From a virus: a DNA stretch of 43,576 nt. Shown here piece by piece: positions 20,203 to 27,390 of the stretch. The notes under the pieces were generated by a model. The model had not been told where the DNA came from. It saw only the letters and a program-made list of their open reading frames with translations, and made no database searches. Numbering within the stretch: the first letter of the stretch is position 1; the number at the start of each line of letters is the position of its first letter. Location of the stretch: positions 1-43,576 of IMG/VR virus record IMGVR_UViG_3300036860_000844. One strand, 5' to 3'. The translations under genes were made by a program, and so were the position numbers.

Positions 20203-20571
20203 CTGCTGAGGTCCAGCAGAACCACAATTCTGCCACCGCTTCGGGCGGCGCGAGATCGATCTCCCGGCGGGCACATCGACCCGCCCCTATGCCCCGGAAA
20301 AAGGGGACGGCCCACCGCGCGTGGGATCGGTTCCGGCGCGGCGTACAGAAAATCGGCTCACTTAAAACTTCGATCGGGCGTCCGCACTCCGCGGCGTAGG
20401 ACGACGCAGTTACCGCGGCCGAGGCGAGTACAGGTGTCGCTCACCCGAGGCTCCGACGATCGAAACAACTTCCTGCTCGTGCGGCACCGACTCGTGAACG
20501 ACGTACTCCGCTGACAGCCAAGCCGTCGTATCCGAGCACGGCCCGCACGAGCATCTCACGCAAGGAGCCCC
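20203..20571. other. 369-bp gap, possible late promoter or packaging region
   Basis: No gene is supported. It begins with CTGCTG-AGGTC-CAGCAG (20203-20219, perfect 6-bp stem). A locally AT-rich stretch (GTACAGAAAATCGGCTCACTTAAAACTTCG) lies near 20345-20375. It ends with the AAGGAG ribosome site of the next gene. No sigma-70 consensus pair is evident. It is a plausible place for a promoter read by the phage sigma factor. Confidence 0.4.
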
Positions 20572-20832
20572 ATGCCTCTCGACCTGAACAAGCTGACGCA
20601 TCTCTCCGCGGAACGCGACGAGTGCAAGGTCATGCTCTCGCGTGTCGAGGAAGAGCACGAGCGTGTCACGAAGAAGCTCGTGGCGTACCGCGAGCGCATC
20701 TCGTCGATCGAGGCCCTTATCACAGCCGAGGTCGGCTCCCCCGTGACGTTCGACACGAGTGTGGACCCTATCGACGTTCTCATCATGAGCGCTGCGGATG
20801 TGACCGCTACGCCGAAGCTGGAGACCGTGTGA
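20572..20832 (+). CDS. Coiled-coil protein before the terminase, 86 residues
   Basis: ATG with AAGGAG upstream. Residues 3-55 form a charged coiled coil (LTHLSAERDECKVMLSRVEEEHERVTKKLVAYRERISSIEALI). The C-terminus contains DPIDVLIMSAADV. It overlaps the next gene as GTGA. It may be a head or packaging accessory protein; not recognised. Confidence 0.68.
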   Translation: MPLDLNKLTHLSAERDECKVMLSRVEEEHERVTKKLVAYRERISSIEALITAEVGSPVTFDTSVDPIDVLIMSAADVTATPKLETV

Positions 20833-20999
20833 GCGACGAGAAGGGCGGCAAGAACGACATGCTGCCGAATGCTCGCGTGATGCACAACCCGCCGCCGCGT
20901 CCCGACTGGATTCTTCCAGTGATCGTCTACGACGTGCGTGATGTCTTCGGCGTCCTCGTCGTCAAGAAGGTTGCGGTCCCGCTCTCCACCTCGAACTGA
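20829..20999 (+). CDS. Hypothetical protein, 56 residues
   Basis: A GTG at 20829 overlaps the upstream stop, and its TGA overlaps the terminase ATG (TGATG). The product ends in hydrophobic strands (DWILPVIVYDVRDVFGVLVVKKVAVPL). The double coupling supports it as a gene; it may be made in proportion to the terminase. Function unknown. Confidence 0.6.
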   Translation: MSDEKGGKNDMLPNARVMHNPPPRPDWILPVIVYDVRDVFGVLVVKKVAVPLSTSN

Positions 21000-22486
21000 T
21001 GTCGTCGGAGCAGGTAGTCGTCCGCATCCCTCGCTACCTGAAGTGGCGCAGCTATCAGGCGCCGTTCTGGAAGGCGATGATCGGTGGCTGCAAGCGCGCC
21101 GCGCTCGTGTGGCATCGACGCGCCGGCAAGGACCTCACGGTTCTGCAGTGGGTGATCGCCGCGATGCTCACGCGTCCCGGCACCTACTACTACTTCTTCC
21201 CGAGCTACGCGCAGGCGAAGAAGGTCATCTGGGACGGCCAGGACAAGAGCGGCAAGCCGTTCCTCTCGAACTTCCCCCCGGAACTCATCGCCGGTCGCTG
21301 GGAAGACGATCTCATGCTCCGGCTGAAGCTGCCGAACGGTGGGCACTCGACGTTCCAACTCATCGGCGTCGACAAGCTCGGCAAGGAGAAGTCCGGCGAC
21401 TCGATCGTCGGTACGAACCCGGTCGGCTGCGTCTTCTCCGAGTACTCGCTGATGAGCGAGCGCGCATGGAACCTGATGCGCCCGGTGCTCCGCGAGAACG
21501 ATGGCTGGGCGGTCTTCGTGTACACGCCCCGCGGCAAGAACCACGGCTACAAGCTCTGGCGAAACATCCAGACCGAAGAGAACTGGTTCAAGTCGCTGCA
21601 GACCGTCGAGACGACGCGTCGCGATGCCGAGGGCGAAGACGACCGGGTGGTCGTGACGAAGGACGACATCGAGGCCGACCTACGCGAGGGCATGGACCCC
21701 GCGCTCGTGAAGCAGGAGTACTACTGCTCGTTCGAGGGCGCGCTCTCGGGTTCGTACTACGGCGACCTCATTGTGAAGGCCCGCGAGGAAGGACGTATCC
21801 GGCGCGGTCTCTTCGTCGGCGGCAAGCTCGTCGACACGGGCTGGGACCTCGGTGTGGACGACGCGACGGTCATCGGGTTCACGCAGCACACGCACACGAT
21901 CAACGGACCCGGTGTCTCGTGGATCGACTACGAAGAGGGCAGCGGCCTCGGGCTCGATCACTACGCCGGCGTGATCCACGGCAAGAAGCGCTACTCGTAC
22001 GGTCAGCACTTCGGACCGCACGACCTCAAGGTCACGGAGTGGGGCACCGGCAACACGCGGCTGCAGCTAGCCGAGCGTGAGGGCCTGTTCTTCACGGTCG
22101 TTCCGAAGCTGCACGTCGCTGACGGCATCCAGGCCGTGCGCCGGCTGCTCGCGGTGAGCGAGTTCGACGAAGAGAAGTGCAGCGCGCCGGAGTACGAGAA
22201 CGAGCGCGGCGAGGGATTCACGATGCGCCGGCACGGGCTGCTCGATGGCCTGATGGCATATCGCCGCGAGTGGGACGAGAACCTCGCGACGTGGCGCGCG
22301 ACCCCGGTCCATGACTGGGCCTCGCACATCGCCGACATGGCTCGGTACCGCGCGATCGGCTACTACGACCTCACCTCGGCGAAGAAGGACGACGCGTACC
22401 CCGACTGGTCGGTGTTCGACTCCGACCGGAAGCTGCGCGAGCACGAGGAAGCGATGCGCGCCGGCTGGAGCGTCTTCGATGCCTAA
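20999..22486 (+). CDS. terL: Terminase large subunit
   Basis: The 495-residue packaging motor that cuts and pumps DNA into the prohead. ATPase domain: Walker A HRRAGKDL at 39-46 (Lys44), Walker B VGCVFSEYS at 142-150 with catalytic Glu148 and the coupling motif TPRGKNH (176-182). The nuclease domain begins about 270; GWDLGVDDAT carries the first acidic ligand (Asp283), and later segments LKVTEWGTGN and GFTMRRHGLLDGLMAYRR fit the RNase H-like core. The start overlaps the previous stop by one base. It resembles the terminases of BPP-1-like podoviruses. Ends of the packaged genome cannot be inferred from it. Confidence 0.93.
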   Translation: MSSEQVVVRIPRYLKWRSYQAPFWKAMIGGCKRAALVWHRRAGKDLTVLQWVIAAMLTRPGTYYYFFPSYAQAKKVIWDGQDKSGKPFLSNFPPELIAGRWEDDLMLRLKLPNGGHSTFQLIGVDKLGKEKSGDSIVGTNPVGCVFSEYSLMSERAWNLMRPVLRENDGWAVFVYTPRGKNHGYKLWRNIQTEENWFKSLQTVETTRRDAEGEDDRVVVTKDDIEADLREGMDPALVKQEYYCSFEGALSGSYYGDLIVKAREEGRIRRGLFVGGKLVDTGWDLGVDDATVIGFTQHTHTINGPGVSWIDYEEGSGLGLDHYAGVIHGKKRYSYGQHFGPHDLKVTEWGTGNTRLQLAEREGLFFTVVPKLHVADGIQAVRRLLAVSEFDEEKCSAPEYENERGEGFTMRRHGLLDGLMAYRREWDENLATWRATPVHDWASHIADMARYRAIGYYDLTSAKKDDAYPDWSVFDSDRKLREHEEAMRAGWSVFDA

Positions 22487-22904
22487 GCTCGTCAGTGCGC
22501 TCGGCGGGAAGCCTGCGGTCCTCGCGCCCGCGGCGACGCTCGCGAAGGACGCGAAGCTCGGCGACCAGCAGCCCCCGAACATCGCGCTCGACGACCGGCT
22601 CACGTCGGCGACTGAACTCATCGCGGCCGAGATCCCCTCGCTCTCCTTTGCGACGCAGCACACGTCCTCGACGCTCGCGGAGTCGCCGATCCTCGCTGCT
22701 CCACCGATCGACATCGGTGGTGGAGGCGGCGACGGAGGCGGCGGTGCGGGCAGCGGTGACGGTAGTGGCGACGGCGGCGGTGCGGGCGACGGAAGCGGTG
22801 ACGGCTCGGGCGATGGCTCTGGTGACGGCGGTGACGGTAGTGGCGACGGCGGCGGCGACGGCGGTGGTGATGGCGGTGCTGGCGGCGACGGCGGCGCGTA
22901 CTGA
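22479..22904 (+). CDS. Gly/Asp-rich low-complexity protein, 141 residues
   Basis: The ATG lies eight bases inside the terminase end. Residues 1-80 look like a normal protein, rich in Ala and Leu (LVSALGGKPAVLAPAATLAKDAK). Residues about 83-141 are almost purely Gly, Asp and Ser (GDGSGDGGGAGDGSGDGSG pattern). Such acidic glycine-rich tracts can bind calcium or act as flexible spacers. DNA repeats underlie it: 27 bases at 22754-22780 recur exactly at 22829-22855. Unusual next to a terminase; perhaps a minor virion or chaperone-like protein. Function unknown. Confidence 0.7.
   Translation: MPKLVSALGGKPAVLAPAATLAKDAKLGDQQPPNIALDDRLTSATELIAAEIPSLSFATQHTSSTLAESPILAAPPIDIGGGGGDGGGGAGSGDGSGDGGGAGDGSGDGSGDGSGDGGDGSGDGGGDGGGDGGAGGDGGAY
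22724..22900 (+). repeat. GGC/GAC tandem-like repeat tract
   Basis: About 175 bp of imperfect GGY-GAY repeats encoding the Gly/Asp tail; a 27-bp unit at 22754-22780 is repeated exactly 75 bp downstream. Such tracts expand and contract by slippage. Confidence 0.75.
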
Positions 22905-22928
22905 AATTCCTCGAAGGAGATAGAAGCG

Positions 22929-23144
22929 ATGGGCGGCTCGAAGGCACCGAAACCAGCACCTCAGACGACTCCTCCCCCTCAGGCGCCGGACCCGGCCGAC
23001 AAGGTCGCGAAGGAGAAGGAGGCCGAGGAGCGCCAGAAGGTGCAGATGAAGCGCGGCTCCTCTCGGACCGTTGCGACGAGCCCGATGGGCGTGCTCGGCG
23101 CGGCTCCCACGAACGCTCCCGAACTCAAGGGATCGCTGGGCTAG
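22929..23144 (+). CDS. Small protein preceding the portal, 71 residues
   Basis: ATG preceded by AAGGAG. It begins MGGSKAPKPAPQTTPPPQAPD, a Pro-rich start, then a charged helix (DKVAKEKEAEERQKVQMKRG), then SSRTVATSPMGVLG. Many podoviruses encode such a Pro-rich protein with a 'RGRxSTLLTGPxGVLG'-like end directly before the portal; its role is unknown, probably a minor head component. Confidence 0.7.
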   Translation: MGGSKAPKPAPQTTPPPQAPDPADKVAKEKEAEERQKVQMKRGSSRTVATSPMGVLGAAPTNAPELKGSLG

Positions 23145-23147
23145 CCC

Positions 23148-24842
23148 GTGGCCTCTGTCCGTAAATCGGTCGAGGAGAAGATCGAGGAGTACGAGAAGGA
23201 ACTCGCGCGTCGCCGACTCGTCGAGCCCGGCTGGCAGGATAACTCCACGTTCATTCTGCCGAAGCGTTCCGACATCCTGTTCAATCGTCAGCCGGGGCAG
23301 AACCGCTTCGAGAAGGTCATGGACTCGACGGCGATCCTCTCGAACGTCGTGCTGGCGGCCTCGATGCAGGGCTCGCTCGTGTCCTCGGCCGTGCGCTGGT
23401 TCAGCCTCGCGATCCGCGACATCGAGCTAGCGCCGAACCACAAGCTCCGGCTCCTGCTCGATCAGTGCGCGGACATGATGTACTCCGCGATCCAGCAGAG
23501 CAACCACGCGAGCGAGACGAGCGAGATGTGTCTCGACCTCGGTGCGCTCGGGCAGGGCGGCCTCTTCGTCGAGGAGAACGACCCCGAGCCCGGCCGGATC
23601 TTCACGGGCCTCCGTCACACCGCGCTGCACCCCGGTGAGTTCTGCATCGGCGAGAGCCCCGATGGCTACGTCGACACGGTCTACCGGATGTTCAAGCTAC
23701 CGATTCGAGTCGCGTACCGGAAGTGGGGCAACGCGCTCTCGCCTAAGACGCTGGAGCGGCGGGAGAAGCACGGGACCGAGGAGATCGAGTTCCTGCACGT
23801 CGTGACGCCGAACGATTACCAGTCGAAGCGCGCCGCGAAGTGGCCGGTCTACTCCTGCTACATCGAGTACGGCGAGAAGCATCGCGTTGAAGAGGGCGGG
23901 TACGAGGAGTTCCCGTTCATGTTCCCGCGCTGGTCGAAGTCGACCGGCGAGATCTACGGCACGGGTCCCGGCCACGTCGCGATCCACGACACGAAGACGC
24001 TCAACAAGGCCGTCGAACTGAAGCTCCGCGGGTGGGCCCTCATGGTGAACCCGCCGATTCAGGTTCGCGACCAGGGCGTCATCGGCACCGTCAAGCTGAA
24101 CCCGTTCGGTCAGACGCACGTCCGCGATATGGAGTCGATCAAGCCTCTCTGGGAAGTCGGCGGTCGGATGGACATCGCCGACATGGAAGAGGACAAGCTC
24201 CGGCAGCAGATCCGGCGCGTGTTCTACTCCGACCAGCTTCAGCTTCAGGAAGGGCCGCAGATGACGGCCTACGAGGTGCAGGTCCGGTACGAACTCATGC
24301 AGCGCGTGCTCGGGCCCACGCTCGGTCGTCTCGAAGTGGAGTGGCTGAACCCGTACATCGAGCGCGTGTTCTGGATCATGCTGCGGCGCTCGCAGAAGGA
24401 CTCTCCGTTCCGTCAGGTCGCGGCGATGCTGAAGAAGATGGGCAAGCCGCTCGACATTGAGTACGAGGGCCCGCTCGCGCGAGCGCAGCGGTTGCAGGAG
24501 TCGATCGCGCTGCAGCGGTTCTTCCAGATCGCGCTGCCGATCGGCGAAGCGTTTCCCGACTCGCTCGACAAGATCGACCCCGACGAGATCCTCGACATCC
24601 ACGGGTTCGCGACCGGTATTCCGGCCCGCGCGCTGCGTTCGCCGGAAGCACTGCAGAAGATCCGCGACGCGAAGGCGAAGGCTCGTGCGGATCAGGCGAA
24701 TCAGCAGGCGGCGCTGACGTCGATGGAGACCGCCGGCAAGGGCGCGTCCGCAGCGAAGGCGCTCGCCGAGGCTAGTGCGAGCGGGGTGGTCCCGCCGATC
24801 GCGGGGAACATGGCAGTGCAGGCCGTTCCGAGGGCGGCGTAA
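23148..24842 (+). CDS. Portal (head-tail connector) protein, T7 gp8-like
   Basis: The 564-residue ring protein at the capsid vertex through which DNA enters and leaves. It starts at GTG, four bases after the previous stop. Features of the T7 head-tail connector family: an N-terminal charged helix (VEEKIEEYEKELARRR), DSTAILSNVVLAASMQGSL, then LGALGQGGLFVEE, the wing-like segment GTGPGHVAIHDTKTLNKAVELKLRG, and MTAYEVQVRYELMQRVLGPTLGRLEVEWLNPYIERVFWIMLRR near the stem and crown. The C-terminal 80 residues are Ala-rich. It sits in the conserved order terminase, portal, Bbp19, scaffold, capsid. Confidence 0.93.
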   Translation: MASVRKSVEEKIEEYEKELARRRLVEPGWQDNSTFILPKRSDILFNRQPGQNRFEKVMDSTAILSNVVLAASMQGSLVSSAVRWFSLAIRDIELAPNHKLRLLLDQCADMMYSAIQQSNHASETSEMCLDLGALGQGGLFVEENDPEPGRIFTGLRHTALHPGEFCIGESPDGYVDTVYRMFKLPIRVAYRKWGNALSPKTLERREKHGTEEIEFLHVVTPNDYQSKRAAKWPVYSCYIEYGEKHRVEEGGYEEFPFMFPRWSKSTGEIYGTGPGHVAIHDTKTLNKAVELKLRGWALMVNPPIQVRDQGVIGTVKLNPFGQTHVRDMESIKPLWEVGGRMDIADMEEDKLRQQIRRVFYSDQLQLQEGPQMTAYEVQVRYELMQRVLGPTLGRLEVEWLNPYIERVFWIMLRRSQKDSPFRQVAAMLKKMGKPLDIEYEGPLARAQRLQESIALQRFFQIALPIGEAFPDSLDKIDPDEILDIHGFATGIPARALRSPEALQKIRDAKAKARADQANQQAALTSMETAGKGASAAKALAEASASGVVPPIAGNMAVQAVPRAA

Positions 24843-24845
24843 CGC

Positions 24846-25157
24846 ATGGCGAAGAAACGTGACGTGCTGCGCGAGACGCTGCACGAGGTCGGACAAGAGG
24901 TCAGCGCGACGGAGACGAAAGCAGCGCTGACGCCGGAGCGGATCGCACTCGCGTACGCGCGCGTGTTCTCCGGTGAGGACGGCGAGATCGTCCTCGAAGA
25001 TCTCAAGGCGAAGTTCAACGGCACGACAGTTCGTATCCGCCCGACGGGAATCGACCCGTACGAGGTGGTCTTCAGAGAAGGCGAGCGGCACATCTACCTC
25101 CACCTCGTGGAGATGAAGACCCCGCCGCCCGCACCAGTCAGCAGCGAAGGAGAGTAG
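24846..25157 (+). CDS. Bbp19-family protein
   Basis: A 103-residue protein with the pattern of BPP-1 Bbp19 relatives: AYARVFSGEDGEIVLEDLKAKF, then a short variable part and EVVFREGERHIYLHLVEM. The family is found between portal and scaffold in BPP-1-like podoviruses; its role in the virion is not established. Its ATG lies four bases after the portal stop. The C-terminus is Pro-rich. Confidence 0.75.
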   Translation: MAKKRDVLRETLHEVGQEVSATETKAALTPERIALAYARVFSGEDGEIVLEDLKAKFNGTTVRIRPTGIDPYEVVFREGERHIYLHLVEMKTPPPAPVSSEGE

Positions 25158-25158
25158 G

Positions 25159-26025
25159 TTGCCGGACGACCAGAACCAAGGCGGTCAGCAGAACGACCAG
25201 AACCAAGGCGGTCAGCAGCAACAGCAGCAGCCGGACGGATGGATCGCGACACTCCCCGAGGAGCTTCGCGCCGCACCGGCCGTGAAGAAGTTCAAGGGCA
25301 AGGACTGGAACGAGGTCGGCCCGCAGGTCCTGAAGTCCTACGTGAATCTGGAGAAGTGGCAGATCCCCGGCGAGAACGCGACGCCGGAAGAGCGCGCCGC
25401 GTACGCGCGCCGGCGCGGGGTCCCCGAGAAGATCGAGGACTTCAAGGTCGAGCCGAAGGTTCCGGCCGGCGTGCCGTGGTCCCCGGAAGCGCAGGCCGAC
25501 TTCGTGAAGTTCGCGCACGCGGAAGGTCTCACGCCTCGCGAGGCGAACGCGGTCCTGAACTACTACCTGGAGAACGCCGGTCGTGGCATGGATCTCCAGA
25601 CGACGCAGACCGCGAAGGCGATCGAAGAGACGCACGCGGGCCTGCAGAAGAAGTGGGGAGCCGACTACAAGCGGAACGTCGGTCTCGTCGCGCGAGGCAT
25701 CGAGGAGTACGGCAGCGCCTCGTTCAACGAGCTTCTCGATCACGTCGTGATCAAGGGCCCCGACGGGAAGGACGTGAAGCTCGGCAATCATCCCGTGATG
25801 CTGGAGTTCCTGAAGTTCCACGGCGAGCAGCGGCTCGAAGCCGGGATGATCGACGGCGGCACGCTCCTGACGACGCAGGCCGACGCCGCGAAGGAACTCG
25901 AAGCGTACAAGGACGAGATCCGCTCGAAGGGCAAGGAGCACCCGTACATGAAGGGTGACGCCGCTGCGAAGAAGAAGATGACCGAACTGATGCAGCGCGC
26001 GTACCCGGAGCAGAAGCGCGACTGA
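25159..26025 (+). CDS. Scaffolding protein
   Basis: A 288-residue protein that would guide capsid assembly and then leave the head, as T7 gp9 does. It starts at a TTG, preceded by GGAG. The Gln/Asn/Gly-rich start includes a doubled 24-bp unit (25168-25191 and 25195-25218). It is acidic and helical: PEELRAAPAVKKFKGKDWNEVGPQVLKSYVNLEKWQ, VPWSPEAQADFVKFAHAEGLTPREANAVLNYYLENAG, ending in a Lys/Arg-rich capsid-contact region (AAAKKKMTELMQRAYPEQKRD). The position directly before the capsid gene supports the call. Confidence 0.85.
   Translation: MPDDQNQGGQQNDQNQGGQQQQQQPDGWIATLPEELRAAPAVKKFKGKDWNEVGPQVLKSYVNLEKWQIPGENATPEERAAYARRRGVPEKIEDFKVEPKVPAGVPWSPEAQADFVKFAHAEGLTPREANAVLNYYLENAGRGMDLQTTQTAKAIEETHAGLQKKWGADYKRNVGLVARGIEEYGSASFNELLDHVVIKGPDGKDVKLGNHPVMLEFLKFHGEQRLEAGMIDGGTLLTTQADAAKELEAYKDEIRSKGKEHPYMKGDAAAKKKMTELMQRAYPEQKRD
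25168..25218 (+). repeat. 24-bp tandem repeat in the scaffold gene
   Basis: Two identical 24-bp units separated by three bases encode DQNQGGQQ twice. In frame, 27-bp period. Confidence 0.85.
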
Positions 26026-26040
26026 CAGCCAAGCCCCCGA

Positions 26041-26068
26041 GACGTGGCGGGGTATCCGCTTCCACGTC
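26041..26068 (+). other. Bulged hairpin after the scaffold gene
   Basis: Outer stem GACGTG/CACGTC and inner stem GCGG/CCGC with loop GGTAT and a TTC bulge on the 3' side. The architecture is like the one at 27300-27331 on the other side of the capsid gene. No U-run; more like an RNA-processing or pausing structure. Confidence 0.5.
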
Positions 26069-26078
26069 ACCACTTTCA

Positions 26079-26094
26079 GAGCGCCAAGGCGCTC
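26079..26094 (+). other. GAGCGC-CAAG-GCGCTC hairpin before the tRNA
   Basis: A perfect 6-bp stem with a four-base loop, seven bases upstream of the tRNA 5' end. It may insulate or mark processing of the tRNA from the late transcript. Confidence 0.5.
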
Positions 26095-26100
26095 AACGCT

Positions 26101-26175
26101 GTGACGCAAGGCTAGATGGCGAGCCGGTGGGTTGTGGACCCACGGAGCGCGGTTCAAGTCCGCGGCGTCACCCCA
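26101..26175 (+). tRNA. tRNA-His (anticodon GTG)
   Basis: A complete cloverleaf: acceptor GTGACGC pairs with GCGTCAC; D stem GGCT/AGCC with GG in the loop; anticodon stem GTGGG/CCCAC with loop TTGTGGA (anticodon GTG, histidine); 4-base variable loop; T stem CGCGG/CCGCG with loop TTCAAGT; discriminator C73 and encoded CCA. The base before position 1 is T, so the G-1 of most bacterial tRNA-His is not encoded, although C73, its usual partner, is present. It lies between scaffold and capsid genes and would be cut from the late message. Confidence 0.93.
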
Positions 26176-26209
26176 TCGCACGACAGACCCCGACACCCTC
26201 GCGAGAGGC

Positions 26210-26304
26210 CGGGTGCCACCAGGGAAGCTGGTCGGGAGAGCGCGCCGTCACCGCGCAGGACGAGCCGGCGTAGGCCGGGAACTCACCGCCTCACGTAGCA
26301 CCCG
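26210..26304 (+). ncRNA. Multi-hairpin RNA element upstream of the capsid gene
   Basis: The ends CGGGTGC (26210-26216) and GCACCCG (26298-26304) can pair, enclosing three hairpins in series: ACCAG-GGAAG-CTGGT (26218-26232), GCGCG-CCGTCAC-CGCGC (26240-26256) and GAG-CCGGC-GTAG-GCCGG-CTC (26262-26284). The overall size is tRNA-like (95 nt), but there is no TTC T-loop and no U33, so it is not a tRNA. It lies between the tRNA and the capsid ribosome site and may regulate capsid translation or be an independent small RNA. Chance pairing in GC-rich DNA remains possible. Confidence 0.4.
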
Positions 26305-26336
26305 CCTCAGCAGTCCTCCGCAAAAGGAACAGAACC

Positions 26337-27266
26337 ATGTCCGACCTCACCACATCGATGATTCGGCAGTACCACGCGAACATCGAACTCAAGCTGCAGC
26401 AGGAAGGCGCTGTGCTCGCGCAGTACGTTCGCAACGAGCCGCAGTCGAGCGAGAAGCAGTTCTACGAGCAGGCAGATGGCGTGAGTGCCGAGCCGGTGAC
26501 GACCCGGTTCGCCGAGTCGCCGCAGGCCAACACGCCGTTCGATCGGCGTATGGTCACGATCGCGCCGTACCACGTCGGTGACTTCATCGACACGTTCGAG
26601 CGCGTGCAGACCCTGGCCGATCCGAAGAGCATCATCGTCGACAACTTCGTGCGGGCGCTCGGCCGCGAGAAGGACCGCGTGATCTACGAGGCCCTCTTCG
26701 GCACCGCGTACTCCGGCAAGGAGGGCACGACCTCGGTCGCGTACTCCACGACGGCGAGCACGTCGGGCGGCCTCAACGTCGTGGCCGACTTCAAGACCGC
26801 GAACTCCGGCCTCCTCGTCGAGAAGCTGATCGAGGCCAAGCGCGTGCTGCTCTCGAAGTTCAACAAGGTCGGCGAAGAGCCGTGGGTCATCGTGATCAAC
26901 AGCGACGGCCTGAGCGACCTGCTCAACCTCACGCCGATCCAGTCGGCCGACTACAACTCGATCAAGGCGCTCGTGAAGGGTGAGGTCAACACCTTCATGG
27001 GCTTCGACTTCGTGGGCTGGGAAGGCTACGTCAAGAACGGCACGAACGTGCTGCAAGGCACGGGCGTGAACGCCGAGGTGGTGTACCGCTACCCCGCGTT
27101 CGTGAAGAGCGGCCTGCTCTGCGCGACGGGCATGGATGTCATGACCCGCATCGTGGAGCGCTTCGATCGCTCGTTCCACTGGTACGCCTACGCCCGCGCG
27201 ATGTTCGGCGCGGTGCGGATGCAGGAGAACAAGATCGTCTGCATCGAGCGCTGGATCAGCGGCTAG
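26337..27266 (+). CDS. Major capsid protein
   Basis: A 309-residue protein in the capsid position of the T7/BPP-1 order, directly after scaffold and tRNA. ATG preceded by AAAAGGA. The order of segments fits an HK97-type fold: an N-terminal arm (MIRQYHANIELKLQQEGAVLAQYV), E-loop-like region (RRMVTIAPYHVGDFIDTFERVQ), a long spine helix (NFVRALGREKDRVIYEALFG), and P- and A-domain strands (EPWVIVINSDGLSDLLNL, FMGFDFVGWEGYV). The C-terminus WYAYARAMFGAVRMQENKIVCIERW is typical. No obvious cleavage site. It is likely the most highly expressed gene; 70 bases of non-coding leader contain RNA structure. Confidence 0.9.
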   Translation: MSDLTTSMIRQYHANIELKLQQEGAVLAQYVRNEPQSSEKQFYEQADGVSAEPVTTRFAESPQANTPFDRRMVTIAPYHVGDFIDTFERVQTLADPKSIIVDNFVRALGREKDRVIYEALFGTAYSGKEGTTSVAYSTTASTSGGLNVVADFKTANSGLLVEKLIEAKRVLLSKFNKVGEEPWVIVINSDGLSDLLNLTPIQSADYNSIKALVKGEVNTFMGFDFVGWEGYVKNGTNVLQGTGVNAEVVYRYPAFVKSGLLCATGMDVMTRIVERFDRSFHWYAYARAMFGAVRMQENKIVCIERWISG

Positions 27267-27299
27267 TCCCTGATCGGCTAGTGGCTCCGTAGTCGCCGC

Positions 27300-27331
27300 T
27301 GGCAGACCGGCTTGAGCCGAAAAGTCTGCCA
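27300..27331 (+). terminator. Long bulged hairpin after the capsid gene
   Basis: TGGCAGAC pairs with GTCTGCCA (8 bp), and an inner CGGC-TTGA-GCCG stem with an AAAA bulge on the 3' side completes it. Located 34 bases after the capsid stop with no T-run. It may be a weak terminator or an RNase III-type processing site giving excess capsid mRNA. Confidence 0.5.
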
Positions 27332-27390
27332 CCCCACCTCAACAGTAGCGGACGCGAGGTTCGACACCTCCCCGCGAAAGGAAAGAAACA

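Noticed and set aside
25168-25218. Tandem 24-bp units as a CRISPR or iteron array
   Set aside because: Only two units, three bases apart, in frame within the scaffold gene.
20511-26035. 14-bp identical sequence at 20511-20524 and 26022-26035 as a shared late promoter
   Set aside because: A few exact 14-mers are expected by chance in a window of this size, and one copy overlaps the scaffold stop codon without promoter-like elements.
26210-26304. Second tRNA after tRNA-His
   Set aside because: The closing stem and hairpins are tRNA-sized, but the T-loop TTC, U33 and a proper D-loop are missing.
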